Made by a program: the position numbers and the translations under genes
Origin: Kocuria sp.
Lineage (GTDB): Bacteria > Actinomycetota > Actinomycetes > Actinomycetales > Micrococcaceae
Assembly (NCBI RefSeq): GCF_030530945.1
Contig: NZ_JAUMTZ010000008.1
Span: 1 to 61,530 of the forward strand
Length of the DNA: 61,530 nucleotides
Reading direction: 5' to 3'
Part shown: positions 1 to 8,320 of the stretch, in pieces
How the letters are laid out: each line of letters begins with the position of its first letter
How positions within the stretch are numbered: position 1 is the first letter of the stretch
The notes under the pieces: generated by a model
Seen by the model: the letters and a program-made list of their open reading frames with translations, nothing else
Databases searched by the model: none
What the model was told of the DNA's origin: nothing

Positions 1-134
1 TGACAAACAACACACCACATCCAGGCGCCCCTCACAGGACCACCACGATCGGTTGTCAGACCAGACCGTCTCCGGCTGATCACATCTTGTGGTCGCTCGC
101 GGTCTTCACCGTTCCGGCTTCTTCCCGAAGCGAC
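1..134 (-). other. Leader of a leftward rRNA operon (5' part)
   Basis: This stretch lies downstream of a strong minus-strand promoter and ends at the window edge. Read on the minus strand, the last bases before position 1 (TTGTTTGTCA) resemble the boxA antitermination element found ahead of 16S rRNA in actinobacteria. tyrS followed by an rrn operon is a familiar order in Micrococcaceae. The 16S gene itself is not in the window, so the assignment is an inference. A contig ending here would be expected because rrn copies break short-read assemblies. Confidence 0.5.
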
Positions 135-140
135 TCAGTA

Positions 141-170
141 ATCTTAGTTCCTGTCTCTTCGGCGTGTCAA
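141..170 (-). promoter_or_regulatory. Strong sigma-A-type promoter, probably for rrn
   Basis: On the minus strand a perfect -35 box TTGACA (165-170) is followed after 18 bases by TAAGAT (141-146), giving a start near 134. It is the best consensus promoter in the window and points away from tyrS, leftward into the presumed rRNA operon. Confidence 0.75.
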
Positions 171-323
171 CTTGACTTCTCAAGCTGCCCGCGCCGTTCG
201 AACGGGAACCAGGTAACCATAGCATGAACAAGGTCCGAACTTTCGGGCTGATCTTTGCCGGTCACCCTCGCGGCCTGCCACCTTCTCGGTGGCCCGCCGC
301 GACGACTCGGAACACACTACACA

Positions 324-359
324 CGAGCCGGGAACGGCGCAAAGACCGCTCCCGGCTCG
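324..359 (-). terminator. Hairpin downstream of tyrS
   Basis: A 10-base perfect inverted repeat (324-333 with 350-359, CGAGCCGGGA) with a 16-base loop lies downstream of tyrS. There is no U-tract, as is usual for actinobacterial terminators. It would separate tyrS transcription from the rrn promoter. Confidence 0.5.
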
Positions 360-391
360 GGTGGCACGCGTGGATCGCATGGGCTGACTTA

Positions 392-435
392 CCCCGCCCT
401 CCCTCAACCACCACCTGGCTCAAGGCCGGGCGGGG
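392..435 (-). terminator. First hairpin after the tyrS stop codon
   Basis: CCCCGCCC (392-399) pairs with GGGCGGGG (428-435), starting about 10 bases after the tyrS stop codon on the minus strand. The stem is 8 bp and the loop long, followed by TAAGTC. Together with the hairpin at 324-359 it forms a tandem terminator region. The region 180-320 shows no gene. Confidence 0.45.
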
Positions 436-444
436 AGGTACTCG

Positions 445-1755
445 TCAGGCGGTGACGGTGACCGCCGCGAGGTTCTTCTTGCCCCGCCGGATAAGCGCGA
501 AGCGACCGTGGAGCAGATCCGCGGCACTGAGCTCCGCATCCTCACCGGCGATCTTGCGGTTGTTGACCGACACCCCACCCTCCTTGAGAGTGCGCCGCGC
601 AGCGGACTTCGACTCGGAGAGACCCGTGGCCACCAGCAGGTCCACCACGTCGAACGACGTGGCCGCCGGTACCTCCGTGCCGGGAAGTGCCTGAGCGACA
701 GCCGCGAGCGTGGCCTCGTCCAGTTCCTCGAAGGAACCCCTGCCGAACACGGCGGCGGACGCTTCCGCCGCCTGCCGGGTGGCCGCCTCCCCATGGACGA
801 GGGTGTTGACGTCCTCCGCCAGCACGCGCTGCGCCTGCCTGCGGTGCGGTTCCTCCTCCGTGAGCCGCCCCAGCTCTGCGATCTCCTCACGCGTGCGGAA
901 GGTGAAGACCTTGAGCCGGTCCACCACGTCTGCATCGGCGGTGTTGAGCCAGAACTGGTAGAACGCGTACGGCGAGGTCAGCTCGGGATCCAGCCAGACG
1001 GCGTTGCCCTCCGACTTGCCGAACTTGGTCCCGTCCGAGTTGGTGATCAGCGGCGTGCCGATGGCGTGGACCGCCGCGCCCTCCGTCTTGCGCACGAGGT
1101 CCGTGCCGGAGGTGAGGTTTCCCCACTGGTCCGAACCACCGGTCTGGAGCACGCAGTTGTACTGGCGGTAGAGGTTCAGGAAGTCCAGGCCCTGCAGGAT
1201 CTGGTAGCTGAACTCGGTGTAGGAGATCCCCTCCTCCGAGTTCAGGCGCTTGGCCACGATGTCCTTCTTGACCATGGTGCCCACGCGGAAGTTCTTGCCG
1301 ATGTCCCGGAGGAAGTCGATGGCGGACAGCTGCGAGGTCCAGTCCAGGTTGTTGACCATCCGGGCGGGGTTGGCCCCTTCGAAGGAGAGGAAGCGCTCCA
1401 CCTGCTCGCGCAGCAGGTCCACCCACTTCGCCACGGTCTCCCGGGGGTTGAGAACGCGCTCGGTGCTCTGGCGGGGGTCCCCGATCAGACCGGTGGAGCC
1501 GCCCACCAGGCCGATGGGGTGGTGGCCGGCGAGCTGGAGCCGGCGCAGTAGCAGCAGCTGCACCAGGTGCCCCAGGTGCAACGAGGACGCAGTGGGGTCG
1601 AAGCCGCAGTAGTAGGTGATGGGCTCACCGTCCAGCGCACGCTGCAACGCCTCCGGATCCGTGGAGACCTGGACCAGGCCCCGCCAGTTCAGCTCCTCCC
1701 ACAGGGAGGAGAAGGACGGATCGTTGTGCTGGGCGCTGAGATCGGTGGTTGACAC
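445..1755 (-). CDS. tyrS: Tyrosyl-tRNA synthetase
   Basis: Class I aminoacyl-tRNA synthetase that charges tRNA-Tyr. The HIGH-type motif appears as HLGH near residue 60, preceded by the tyrosine-pocket signature YYCGFDPTA. The KMSKS loop reads KFGKS, and a C-terminal S4-like RNA-binding domain ends the protein. Length (about 436 aa) is normal. The start is uncertain: GTG at 1755 (protein MSTTDLS), GTG at 1761 and TTG at 1764 are all in frame and none has a clear ribosome binding site. The upstream helicase stops at 1769, only a few bases away, so coupled or leaderless translation is possible. Identity is secure; the start is not. Confidence 0.95.
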   Translation of the reverse strand: MSTTDLSAQHNDPSFSSLWEELNWRGLVQVSTDPEALQRALDGEPITYYCGFDPTASSLHLGHLVQLLLLRRLQLAGHHPIGLVGGSTGLIGDPRQSTERVLNPRETVAKWVDLLREQVERFLSFEGANPARMVNNLDWTSQLSAIDFLRDIGKNFRVGTMVKKDIVAKRLNSEEGISYTEFSYQILQGLDFLNLYRQYNCVLQTGGSDQWGNLTSGTDLVRKTEGAAVHAIGTPLITNSDGTKFGKSEGNAVWLDPELTSPYAFYQFWLNTADADVVDRLKVFTFRTREEIAELGRLTEEEPHRRQAQRVLAEDVNTLVHGEAATRQAAEASAAVFGRGSFEELDEATLAAVAQALPGTEVPAATSFDVVDLLVATGLSESKSAARRTLKEGGVSVNNRKIAGEDAELSAADLLHGRFALIRRGKKNLAAVTVTA

Positions 1756-1768
1756 GCGCACCAATTTA

Positions 1769-4072
1769 TCAGGCCGGTTCGCCGTCCAGGCCGTCCTGGA
1801 CCGCCAGCCCTGCGGGCATGCCGTGGGCCGCCACCAGGTGCAGTCGCTGCGTGGGCCGGGTCATGGCCACGTAGAGGTTGCCCGCGCCGCCGGCGGGGTT
1901 CGCGGCCACCTCGGCGGGCTCCACCACCACCACGGAGTCGAACTCCAGACCCTTGGCGTCCCAGGGGGTGAGGACCATGATCCTGCGGTCCAGACTGCGC
2001 ATTCCCGCCGCGACCAGGCCGGGGAACGCGCGGTCCAGCGCGGACCCGACCTCGCCGATGCGACGCCCCGGGCACACCACTCCCACGAGTCCTCCGGCCA
2101 GCCGGTCCAGCTCCCCGCCCACGCGGGCGACGACCTCGGCCACCGCCTCCGCGTCCGTGCCGACGACGGCGAGCGCGGGCGGCTCCCCGTCCCGCACGGC
2201 CGTGGGGTCCGAGACGCTGAGGCCCGCCGCGCGCGCGACCCGCACGGCGGCGTCGGCGATGGGCTGCGGCGTGCGGTAGTTGACGGTGAGCTCCTCGACC
2301 TCGAAGCGCTCCCCCACGAACGGCTCGAGCGCCTCACGCCAGGTGCGGGACGCACCGGCGTTGCCCGCCTGCGCGATGTCCCCCACCACGGTGAACGACT
2401 TCATGGGGCACCGGCGCATGAGCACGCGCCACTGCATGGCAGAGAGCTCCTGCGCCTCGTCCACCACCACGTGCCCGTACGCCCACGTGCGGTCCGACGA
2501 CGCCGCCTCCGCCGCCGTCATGCGGTGCGGCGCCTCCGCGTTGAACGCCGTGAGCTGCTCGACCGTGACCACGCCCTGCGCCCCGATGTCCTCGAAACCC
2601 TCGGCCATGGCCTCCAGGGCCTTCTGCGCCGACTCCTGGGCCTTGCGCTCCTCCAGGTTGCGGTCCCCGCGCACCTTGATCCCGGCGGACTCGAAGTCAC
2701 CCAGCAGCTCGGCGGCCTCGTCCAGCAGGGCGACGTCCGCCACGGTGAGCGGGGCGTCGACGGGCCGCAGGAGGCGGGCCACCTGGGCGTCGTCGAGCTC
2801 GGGCGCGGCGGAGCGCAGGTACCGCTCCTTGCCGAAGAGCTGGGAGACCAGCTGCTGCGGTGTGAGCGGCAGCCACAGGAGGTTGAGAGCCACCCGCACC
2901 TCGCGCGACTGACGGAGGTCCTCCTTGAGGTACGAGCGGTCCATGGTGGAGCCGGCCTTCTCGTTCAGCTCCTCCCCCAGCTTCTGGGCGAGCTCCTTGA
3001 TGACCACCTTCACGAACGTCTCACGGGCCTCGTTGTGCGGCTTGCCCGTGGCGCGGGCCCGCTCGCGGGCTCGGCGGACCAGGGAGCGCGAGAGCTTGAC
3101 CCTGTGGCCGTCCACCGTGAGCCACTGCGAGCGCTCCGGGACCTTCTGCCGGTCCGCGACCGCGCGGGCCACGACGTCCACCATGTGCAGCCCGGACTTC
3201 CAGCGGGTGACCCATGGATCCGTCTCCACGGCGCCGTGCACACCCGGGTAGAGGTCCGCGAGCGAGGACATGACCACCCCCGTCTCCCCGAGCGCGGGCA
3301 GGACCCGTTCGATGTACCAGAGGAAGGAGGACGAGGGCCCCACGATGAGCACCCCGGACTTCGCGAGCCGCTCACGGTGCTCGTAGAGCAGGAAGGCGGC
3401 ACGGTGCAGGGCCACGGCGGTCTTGCCCGTGCCGGGTCCGCCCTGGACCACGCGCACGCCGGAGAGCGGGGCGCGGATGATGCGGTCCTGCTCGGCCTGG
3501 ATGGTGGCGACGATGTCGGTCATGCGCCCGGTGCGCTCGGAGTTCAGCGCGGCGATCAGCGCGCCCTCGCCGTGGACCACGTCCGCGTCCGTGACGGCCT
3601 CGGGATCGAAGACGTCGTCCTCGAGGGCCGTGACCTCCCGCCCGTCCATGATCAGGTGGCGCCTGCGCACGAGGTCCATGGGAGTGGCGGCGGTCGCCTG
3701 GTAGAACGCGGCGGCCTCACGGGCACGCCAGTCCAGCACGAGCCGCCGGTGGTCCTCGGTGGCCAGCCCGAGCCGCCCCACGTAGTGGCGCTCGTCGCCC
3801 CGGGTGTCCAGGCGGCCGAACACGAGGCGCTCGTCCACGGAGTTCAGCTGCGCCAGGCGGTCCTCGTAGTGGGTGGCGAAGGCGTCACGCTCGGAGCGCG
3901 CCTGGTGGCCACCCCCGAACTGGGTGGTCCTGACCCTGCTCAGCTCACGGTCGCTGAGCGCTCGCAGCTCGTCCAGCCGGGCGTAGGCCCCGGCCACGTA
4001 GCGCCGCTCCAGCTCGAGCTGCCGGGACACTCCCACGGATGCGGAATCCTCCACGCACTTCACCTCATGCAC
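1769..4072 (-). CDS. helR: HelR/HelD-type RNA polymerase recycling ATPase (UvrD-like superfamily 1)
   Basis: 767-aa superfamily 1 helicase-like ATPase. It has a charged helical N-terminal arm (about residues 15-80), Walker A GGPGTGKT at 211-218, a Walker B/motif II of type VVVDEAQE, motif III GDIAQAGN, motif IV NYRTP and a C-terminal motif NLYVAMTRP. This layout, with an N-terminal coiled arm before the ATPase and a long insert between motif Ia and motif II, matches the HelD/HelR family that removes stalled or rifamycin-bound RNA polymerase from DNA, rather than UvrD or Rep repair helicases. HelR in mycobacteria and Streptomyces is linked to rifamycin tolerance. No rifamycin-associated element is visible upstream. 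A possible -10 (TAGGAT) lies at 4111-4116. The subfamily call is from motif layout only. Confidence 0.8.
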   Translation of the reverse strand: MHEVKCVEDSASVGVSRQLELERRYVAGAYARLDELRALSDRELSRVRTTQFGGGHQARSERDAFATHYEDRLAQLNSVDERLVFGRLDTRGDERHYVGRLGLATEDHRRLVLDWRAREAAAFYQATAATPMDLVRRRHLIMDGREVTALEDDVFDPEAVTDADVVHGEGALIAALNSERTGRMTDIVATIQAEQDRIIRAPLSGVRVVQGGPGTGKTAVALHRAAFLLYEHRERLAKSGVLIVGPSSSFLWYIERVLPALGETGVVMSSLADLYPGVHGAVETDPWVTRWKSGLHMVDVVARAVADRQKVPERSQWLTVDGHRVKLSRSLVRRARERARATGKPHNEARETFVKVVIKELAQKLGEELNEKAGSTMDRSYLKEDLRQSREVRVALNLLWLPLTPQQLVSQLFGKERYLRSAAPELDDAQVARLLRPVDAPLTVADVALLDEAAELLGDFESAGIKVRGDRNLEERKAQESAQKALEAMAEGFEDIGAQGVVTVEQLTAFNAEAPHRMTAAEAASSDRTWAYGHVVVDEAQELSAMQWRVLMRRCPMKSFTVVGDIAQAGNAGASRTWREALEPFVGERFEVEELTVNYRTPQPIADAAVRVARAAGLSVSDPTAVRDGEPPALAVVGTDAEAVAEVVARVGGELDRLAGGLVGVVCPGRRIGEVGSALDRAFPGLVAAGMRSLDRRIMVLTPWDAKGLEFDSVVVVEPAEVAANPAGGAGNLYVAMTRPTQRLHLVAAHGMPAGLAVQDGLDGEPA

Positions 4073-4142
4073 ACTGCCGACGGAGCCGGTCGCTCAACCG
4101 GCGATCGACCATCCTACCGGCCGCCCGGGACAGGCGGGTGCC

Positions 4143-4670
4143 TCAGACGCGCAGCAGCGCGCGGATCCGGTGCCCGCCCAGCTGGGCACGGCCCCGCAGC
4201 GCGGTGAGCTCCATGATCACGCCGAAGCCGGTGACGTTGTACCCGCCGCGGGTCAGCAGGGACGCGGCCGCCCCCAGGGTGCCGCCGGTGGCGAGGACGT
4301 CGTCCAGCACGAGCACGCGCGAACCCCGGGGGGCGTCGTCCGTGTGGATCTCCAGAGTCCCGGTCCCGTACTCCAGCGCGTAGGACTGCGAGATGGTCTC
4401 GCGAGGCAGCTTCCCGGCCTTGCGCACGGGGATGATGCCCGCGCCGGAGGCGTAGGCGACGGCCGCGGCGATCATGAAGCCCCGCGCCTCCACACCGGCC
4501 ACGCAGTCGTACTGGCCGTCGAAGGCGTCCACGAGGGCGTCCACGGTGCGCCGGAAGCCCGGCCCGTCCGCGAAGAGCGGTGTGAGGTCACGGAACAGCA
4601 CCCCCGGTTCGGGGTGGTCGGGGATCTTGGCGCACAACCGGTCGATCATCTGTTCCACGGATTCAGTCAC
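4143..4670 (-). CDS. apt: Adenine phosphoribosyltransferase
   Basis: Salvages adenine to AMP using phosphoribosyl pyrophosphate. The PRPP-binding motif VLVLDDVLATGGT lies near residues 110-125, and the fold signature of type I phosphoribosyltransferases (GVEARGFM followed later by VRKAGKLP) is present. The 175-aa length is typical. The gene starts with ATG at 4670, 43 bases after mpg on the same strand. Intergenic DNA between apt and helR (4073-4142) carries the likely helR promoter. Identity is well supported by motifs. Confidence 0.95.
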   Translation of the reverse strand: MTESVEQMIDRLCAKIPDHPEPGVLFRDLTPLFADGPGFRRTVDALVDAFDGQYDCVAGVEARGFMIAAAVAYASGAGIIPVRKAGKLPRETISQSYALEYGTGTLEIHTDDAPRGSRVLVLDDVLATGGTLGAAASLLTRGGYNVTGFGVIMELTALRGRAQLGGHRIRALLRV

Positions 4671-4713
4671 CCACCCATGGTATCCGCCGCGCCACGAGCC
4701 GGGCTCCGCGGCG

Positions 4714-5424
4714 CTACCGCGTGCGACGCCGCTTCACGGCCGCCCTGCGGTACGGCGAGACCGTGGGCTCCCCGCACAGCGCGAAGCGCCACGGGAACGC
4801 GTCCGTGCCGCCCTCCCCCGAGACACCGGTGCGCGGGGTCGCGAGCAGCTCTTTCGGGGCCTGCTCCGCCAGCACCAGACCCGTCCAGGGTGCGGGCCCC
4901 CGCGCCGCGACCTCCTCGCGTGCCCGGGCCACCGGATCGGGTGCGGTCCCGAGGTCGGCGAGCGCGGCGCCGTCGTCCCCCCGGTCCAGGCCGAGGGCCT
5001 GCGCGAGGTTGCCGGGACCGCGCGCCAGGGCCGCGGCGGTGGGTTCCGAGCTGCGGTGCGCGAGCCGACGGCGCACGGCCGCCTCGGCGCCCAGCACCAC
5101 CTCGCCCGAGCGCAGCAGGATCCCCCCGCCCGTGCCCTCGGGCCGGCACACGAAGTTCACCGCGTGGTGCAGCCCGTAGGTGAAGTAGACGTAGAGGTGG
5201 CCCGGCGGGCCGAACATGGAGGCGTTGCGCGCCGTGCGGCCCCGGTAGGTGTGCGCGCCGGGGTCCGGGAGGTCCGAGTCCGCCGGCCCGCCGTAGGCCT
5301 CCACCTCCGTGAGGCGCAGCGCCACCGTGCCCCCGGGCCGGTTGCAGACCAGCACGGCCCCGAGGAGCCGGGGAGCGACGTCGGGCGCGGGGGCCAGGAG
5401 CAGCTCCGTCAGGGGTGCCGTCAC
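4714..5424 (-). CDS. mpg: Putative 3-methyladenine DNA glycosylase (AAG/MPG family)
   Basis: About 236 aa, resembling alkyladenine DNA glycosylases that excise 3-methyladenine and related damaged purines in base excision repair. Family features include the LLG near the N-terminus, the catalytic region TEVEAYGG, an RTARN segment, the YVYFTYGLHHAVNFV stretch and the GPGNLAQALG motif. It starts at GTG 5424, whose bases overlap the argH stop codon (GTGA), so it is translationally coupled to argH. Much longer reading frames upstream in the same frame are argH shadows. The C-terminus is arginine-rich (KRRRTR). Confidence 0.9.
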   Translation of the reverse strand: MTAPLTELLLAPAPDVAPRLLGAVLVCNRPGGTVALRLTEVEAYGGPADSDLPDPGAHTYRGRTARNASMFGPPGHLYVYFTYGLHHAVNFVCRPEGTGGGILLRSGEVVLGAEAAVRRRLAHRSSEPTAAALARGPGNLAQALGLDRGDDGAALADLGTAPDPVARAREEVAARGPAPWTGLVLAEQAPKELLATPRTGVSGEGGTDAFPWRFALCGEPTVSPYRRAAVKRRRTR

Positions 5425-6866
5425 GAGACGACGGGCTCGCGGTCCGCGAAGGCGCGCACCTCCGCGAGCCGGTCCTCGAGCTCCTCCAGCTGACGGGCGA
5501 CGGCCTCGGGGGCGGTGCCGCCCTGGGAGCTGCGGGAGGCCAGCGAACCGGCCACGGTGAGCACCTCGCGCACCCCCGGCGTGAGGTGGGCCGAGATGGC
5601 GGCGAACTGCTCGTCGGTGAGGTCCCACAGCTCGATCCCCCGCTCCTCGCAGACCCGCACGGCCTCGCCCGAGATCTCGTGCGCCTCGCGGAAGGGCACG
5701 CCCTGGCGAACGAGCCACTCGGCCACGTCCGTGGCGAGCGCGAAGCCCTGCGGGGCGAGCTCGGCCAGGCGCTCCGTGTGGAACTGCAGGGTGGCCATCA
5801 TCCCCGCCACGGCGGGCAGCAGCACCTCGAGCTGGTCGATCGCGTCGAAGACCGGCTCCTTGTCCTCCTGCAGGTCCCGGTTGTACGCGAGCGGCAGTCC
5901 CTTGAGCGTGGCGAGCAGGCCCGTGAGGTCCCCGATGAGCCGACCCGCCTTGCCGCGCGCGAGCTCCGCGACGTCCGGGTTCTTCTTCTGGGGCATGATC
6001 GAGGAGCCCGTGGAGAAGGCGTCGTCCAGGGTGACGAACGAGAACTCCTTGGTGGCCCACGTGGTCACCTCCTCGCTCATGCGGGAGACGTCCACCGCGG
6101 CCATCGCGCACACCCACGCGAACTCGGCGTAGACGTCGCGGGACGCGGTGCCGTCGATCGAGTTGAACACCGCCGAGTCGAAGCCGAGCTCCGCCGCCAC
6201 CGCGTTCGGGTCCAGGCACAGGGAGGAGCCGGCGAGCGCGCCGGAGCCGTACGGCGAGACCGCTGCACGCCGGTCCCAGTCCACGAACCGCTGCACGTCC
6301 CGCAGCACCGCCCACGCGTGCGCGAGCAGGTGGTGGGACAGCAGCACGGGCTGCGCGTGCTGGAGGTGGGTCCGCCCCGGCATGGGGGCGTCCGGGTGCC
6401 GGCGCGCCTGGGCCACGAGCGCGGCCACGACCTCCAGCAGGTTGCGGGCGATGACCGAGGCGTGGTCGCGCAGGTACATGCGGCCCAGCGTGGCGATCTG
6501 GTCGTTGCGGGAGCGGCCCGCGCGCAGCTTCCCGCCCAACTGGGCACCGGCGCGCTCGATGAGTCCGCGCTCGAGGCACCCGTGGACGTCCTCGTCCGAC
6601 GGTGCGGGCGCGTAGGCTCCGCTGCGCACGTCCGCCTCAAGGCGGTCCAGGGCGTCCAGCATGCCCGCGAGCTCGGTCTCGTCCAGCAGCCCCGCGGTGT
6701 GCAGGACCCTCGCGTGGGCGCGGGAACCCGCGATGTCGTACGGCGCGAGCCGCCAGTCGAACTGGGTGGAGCGGCTCAGCTCCGCGAGCGCGTCCGCCGG
6801 TCCCCCGGCGAAGCGGCCGCCCCAGAGGGCACCCTCGTTGGTTCCGTGCTGTGCGTGCTGGGCCAT
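5421..6866 (-). CDS. argH: Argininosuccinate lyase
   Basis: Last step of arginine biosynthesis: argininosuccinate to arginine and fumarate. The fumarase/aspartase superfamily signature GSSIMPQKKNPD is at 287-298, and a second conserved block GRTHLQHAQP at about 164-173. The length, 481 aa, is normal. It lies 150 bases downstream of argG on the same strand; the gap contains an 11-bp inverted repeat. The stop codon overlaps the mpg start by GTGA. It is likely co-transcribed with argG from the ArgR-controlled promoter, with a possible internal promoter. Confidence 0.97.
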   Translation of the reverse strand: MAQHAQHGTNEGALWGGRFAGGPADALAELSRSTQFDWRLAPYDIAGSRAHARVLHTAGLLDETELAGMLDALDRLEADVRSGAYAPAPSDEDVHGCLERGLIERAGAQLGGKLRAGRSRNDQIATLGRMYLRDHASVIARNLLEVVAALVAQARRHPDAPMPGRTHLQHAQPVLLSHHLLAHAWAVLRDVQRFVDWDRRAAVSPYGSGALAGSSLCLDPNAVAAELGFDSAVFNSIDGTASRDVYAEFAWVCAMAAVDVSRMSEEVTTWATKEFSFVTLDDAFSTGSSIMPQKKNPDVAELARGKAGRLIGDLTGLLATLKGLPLAYNRDLQEDKEPVFDAIDQLEVLLPAVAGMMATLQFHTERLAELAPQGFALATDVAEWLVRQGVPFREAHEISGEAVRVCEERGIELWDLTDEQFAAISAHLTPGVREVLTVAGSLASRSSQGGTAPEAVARQLEELEDRLAEVRAFADREPVVS

Positions 6867-6931
6867 GGTGCTCCTCGGTGACGTGTGCTGGGTGGTGCGC
6901 GCGGCCGGTGACGACGGCGCCCGGCGCAGTG

Positions 6932-6965
6932 GACGGCCGGGCCCCAGTCTAGGAGCCCGGCCGTC
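6932..6965 (-). terminator. Inverted repeat between argG and argH
   Basis: An 11-bp perfect stem (6932-6942 with 6955-6965, GACGGCCGGGC) closes a 12-base loop. The loop contains AGTCTA (TAGACT on the minus strand), a hexamer that recurs upstream of several minus-strand genes here. It could be a partial terminator or attenuator between argG and argH, a processing site, or an internal promoter embedded in a hairpin. Confidence 0.45.
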
Positions 6966-7016
6966 GTGGTCCGCCGCGGGGGCGGTGTGGCCGCGGTGCG
7001 CCGCAGCCGTGGGTGC

Positions 7017-8222
7017 TCAGTTCCCGGCGAGCCCCTGCTCCCGGCGGGAGGCGACCTTCGAGGACATCCCGAACAGCTCGATGAAGCCGCGGGCGTTGGA
7101 CTGGTCGAAGGAGTCCCCCTCGTCATAGGTGGCGAGGTTGAAGTCGTACAGCCCGGTGTCCGAGCGCCGCCCGGTGACGGTGGCCCGCCCGGCGTGCAGC
7201 TCCATGCGGATGTCGCCGTTGACGTAGGTCTGGGTGTCCTCGATGAAGACGTCCAGGGACTTCTTCAGCGGGGAGAACCACTGGCCGTCGTACACGAGCT
7301 CGGTCCAGCGCTGGCCCACGGTCCGCTTGAAGCGTGCCTGCTCGCGCTCGATCGTGACGTTCTCCAGCTCCCGGTGCGCGGCGATCAGGGCCATGGCACC
7401 CGGGGCCTCGTAGATCTCGCGGGACTTGATGCCCACGAGCCGGTCCTCCACGATGTCGATCCGGCCCACGCCCTGGGCGCCCGCGCGGCGGTTCATCTCC
7501 TGGATGGCCTGCAGCGGGGTCACGGGGGCGCCGTCCAGCGCCACGGGGACGCCCTTCTCGAACGTGATCACGACCTCGTCCGCGGCGGGCGGGAACGTGG
7601 GGTCGTCGGTGTAGTCGTAGACGTCCTTGGTGGGCCCGTTCCAGATGTTCTCCAGGAAGCCGGTCTCCACGGCGCGACCCCACACGTTCTGGTCGATCGA
7701 GAAGGGGTTCTTCTTGGTGGTCACGATGGGAAGGTCGTTCTTCTCCGCGTAGGAGATGGCCTTCTCCCGGGTCAGCGCGAGGTCCCGGACCGGTGCGATG
7801 CACTTGAGGTCCGGGCCGAGCGTCTGGATGCCCACCTCGAAGCGGACCTGGTCGTTGCCCTTGCCCGTGCAGCCGTGCGCCACGGTGGTGGCGCCGAACT
7901 GCTGCGCGGCCGCCACCAGGTGCTTGACGATCACCGGGCGGGACACCGCCGAGACGAGAGGGTACGAGTCCATGTAGAGGCCGTTGGCCTTGAGCGCGGG
8001 CATGCAGTACTCGCTCGCGAACTCGTCCCGCGCGTCCGCCACGTATGCCTCCACGGCACCGCAGTCCAGCGCGCGCTGGCGGATGGTCTCCAGATCCTCC
8101 CCGCCCTGCCCGACGTCCACCGCCACGGCGATGACCTCGGCACCGGTGGCCTCACCGATCCAGCCGATGGCCACGGACGTGTCCAGTCCGCCCGAGTAGG
8201 CCAATACAACGCGATCACTCAC
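7017..8222 (-). CDS. argG: Argininosuccinate synthase
   Basis: Joins citrulline and aspartate with ATP to form argininosuccinate. The PP-loop ATP-binding motif YSGGLDTS is at residues 9-16. Further conserved stretches include HGCTGKGNDQVRFE and the C-terminal GRRS. I chose GTG at 8222 because AGGAGA lies 6 bases upstream; an in-frame start 18 bases earlier has no such site and leaves only an improbable extension. The 401-aa length fits the family. Paired ARG boxes lie just upstream (8283-8320), so ArgR repression is expected. Confidence 0.97.
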   Translation of the reverse strand: MSDRVVLAYSGGLDTSVAIGWIGEATGAEVIAVAVDVGQGGEDLETIRQRALDCGAVEAYVADARDEFASEYCMPALKANGLYMDSYPLVSAVSRPVIVKHLVAAAQQFGATTVAHGCTGKGNDQVRFEVGIQTLGPDLKCIAPVRDLALTREKAISYAEKNDLPIVTTKKNPFSIDQNVWGRAVETGFLENIWNGPTKDVYDYTDDPTFPPAADEVVITFEKGVPVALDGAPVTPLQAIQEMNRRAGAQGVGRIDIVEDRLVGIKSREIYEAPGAMALIAAHRELENVTIEREQARFKRTVGQRWTELVYDGQWFSPLKKSLDVFIEDTQTYVNGDIRMELHAGRATVTGRRSDTGLYDFNLATYDEGDSFDQSNARGFIELFGMSSKVASRREQGLAGN

Positions 8223-8282
8223 GGCGCTCTCCTCACACACTGCTCAACGACGACACTGCCTGCGCGGGTCGTGCCCGCGCCT

Positions 8283-8320
8283 CATGCATGACTATACACA
8301 ACTGTCAGTATTTATGCATC
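8283..8320 (-). promoter_or_regulatory. Paired ARG boxes and promoter upstream of argG
   Basis: Two AT-rich palindrome-like 18-bp sites, 8283-8300 (core TGCATGACTATACA) and 8303-8320 (core TCAGTATTTATGCA), have centres 20 bp apart. They resemble the ArgR consensus TGAATwwwwATTCA in layout. A TATAGT -10 element lies at 8291-8296 (minus strand) inside the first box, so ArgR binding would block transcription. The sites overlap the 3' end of the upstream acyl-CoA ligase gene, whose TAA stop codon is at 8312-8314. Confidence 0.7.

Noticed and set aside
4073..4142. Rifamycin-associated element upstream of helR
   Set aside because: I looked for the known inverted element on both strands and did not see it in the gap to apt.
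1616..4207. Very long open frame on the plus strand opposite the helR gene
   Set aside because: Composition (His/Arg/Gly-rich, no domain) and exact opposition to a well-supported gene mark it as a GC-driven antisense shadow.
5425..6579. Long N-terminal extension of the mpg reading frame through argH
   Set aside because: The extension is out of frame with argH and low-complexity; GTG 5424 overlapping the argH stop is the natural start.
8223..8240. Six-residue N-terminal extension of ArgG
   Set aside because: The GTG at 8222 has a well-placed AGGAGA; the longer version would put that site inside the coding region.
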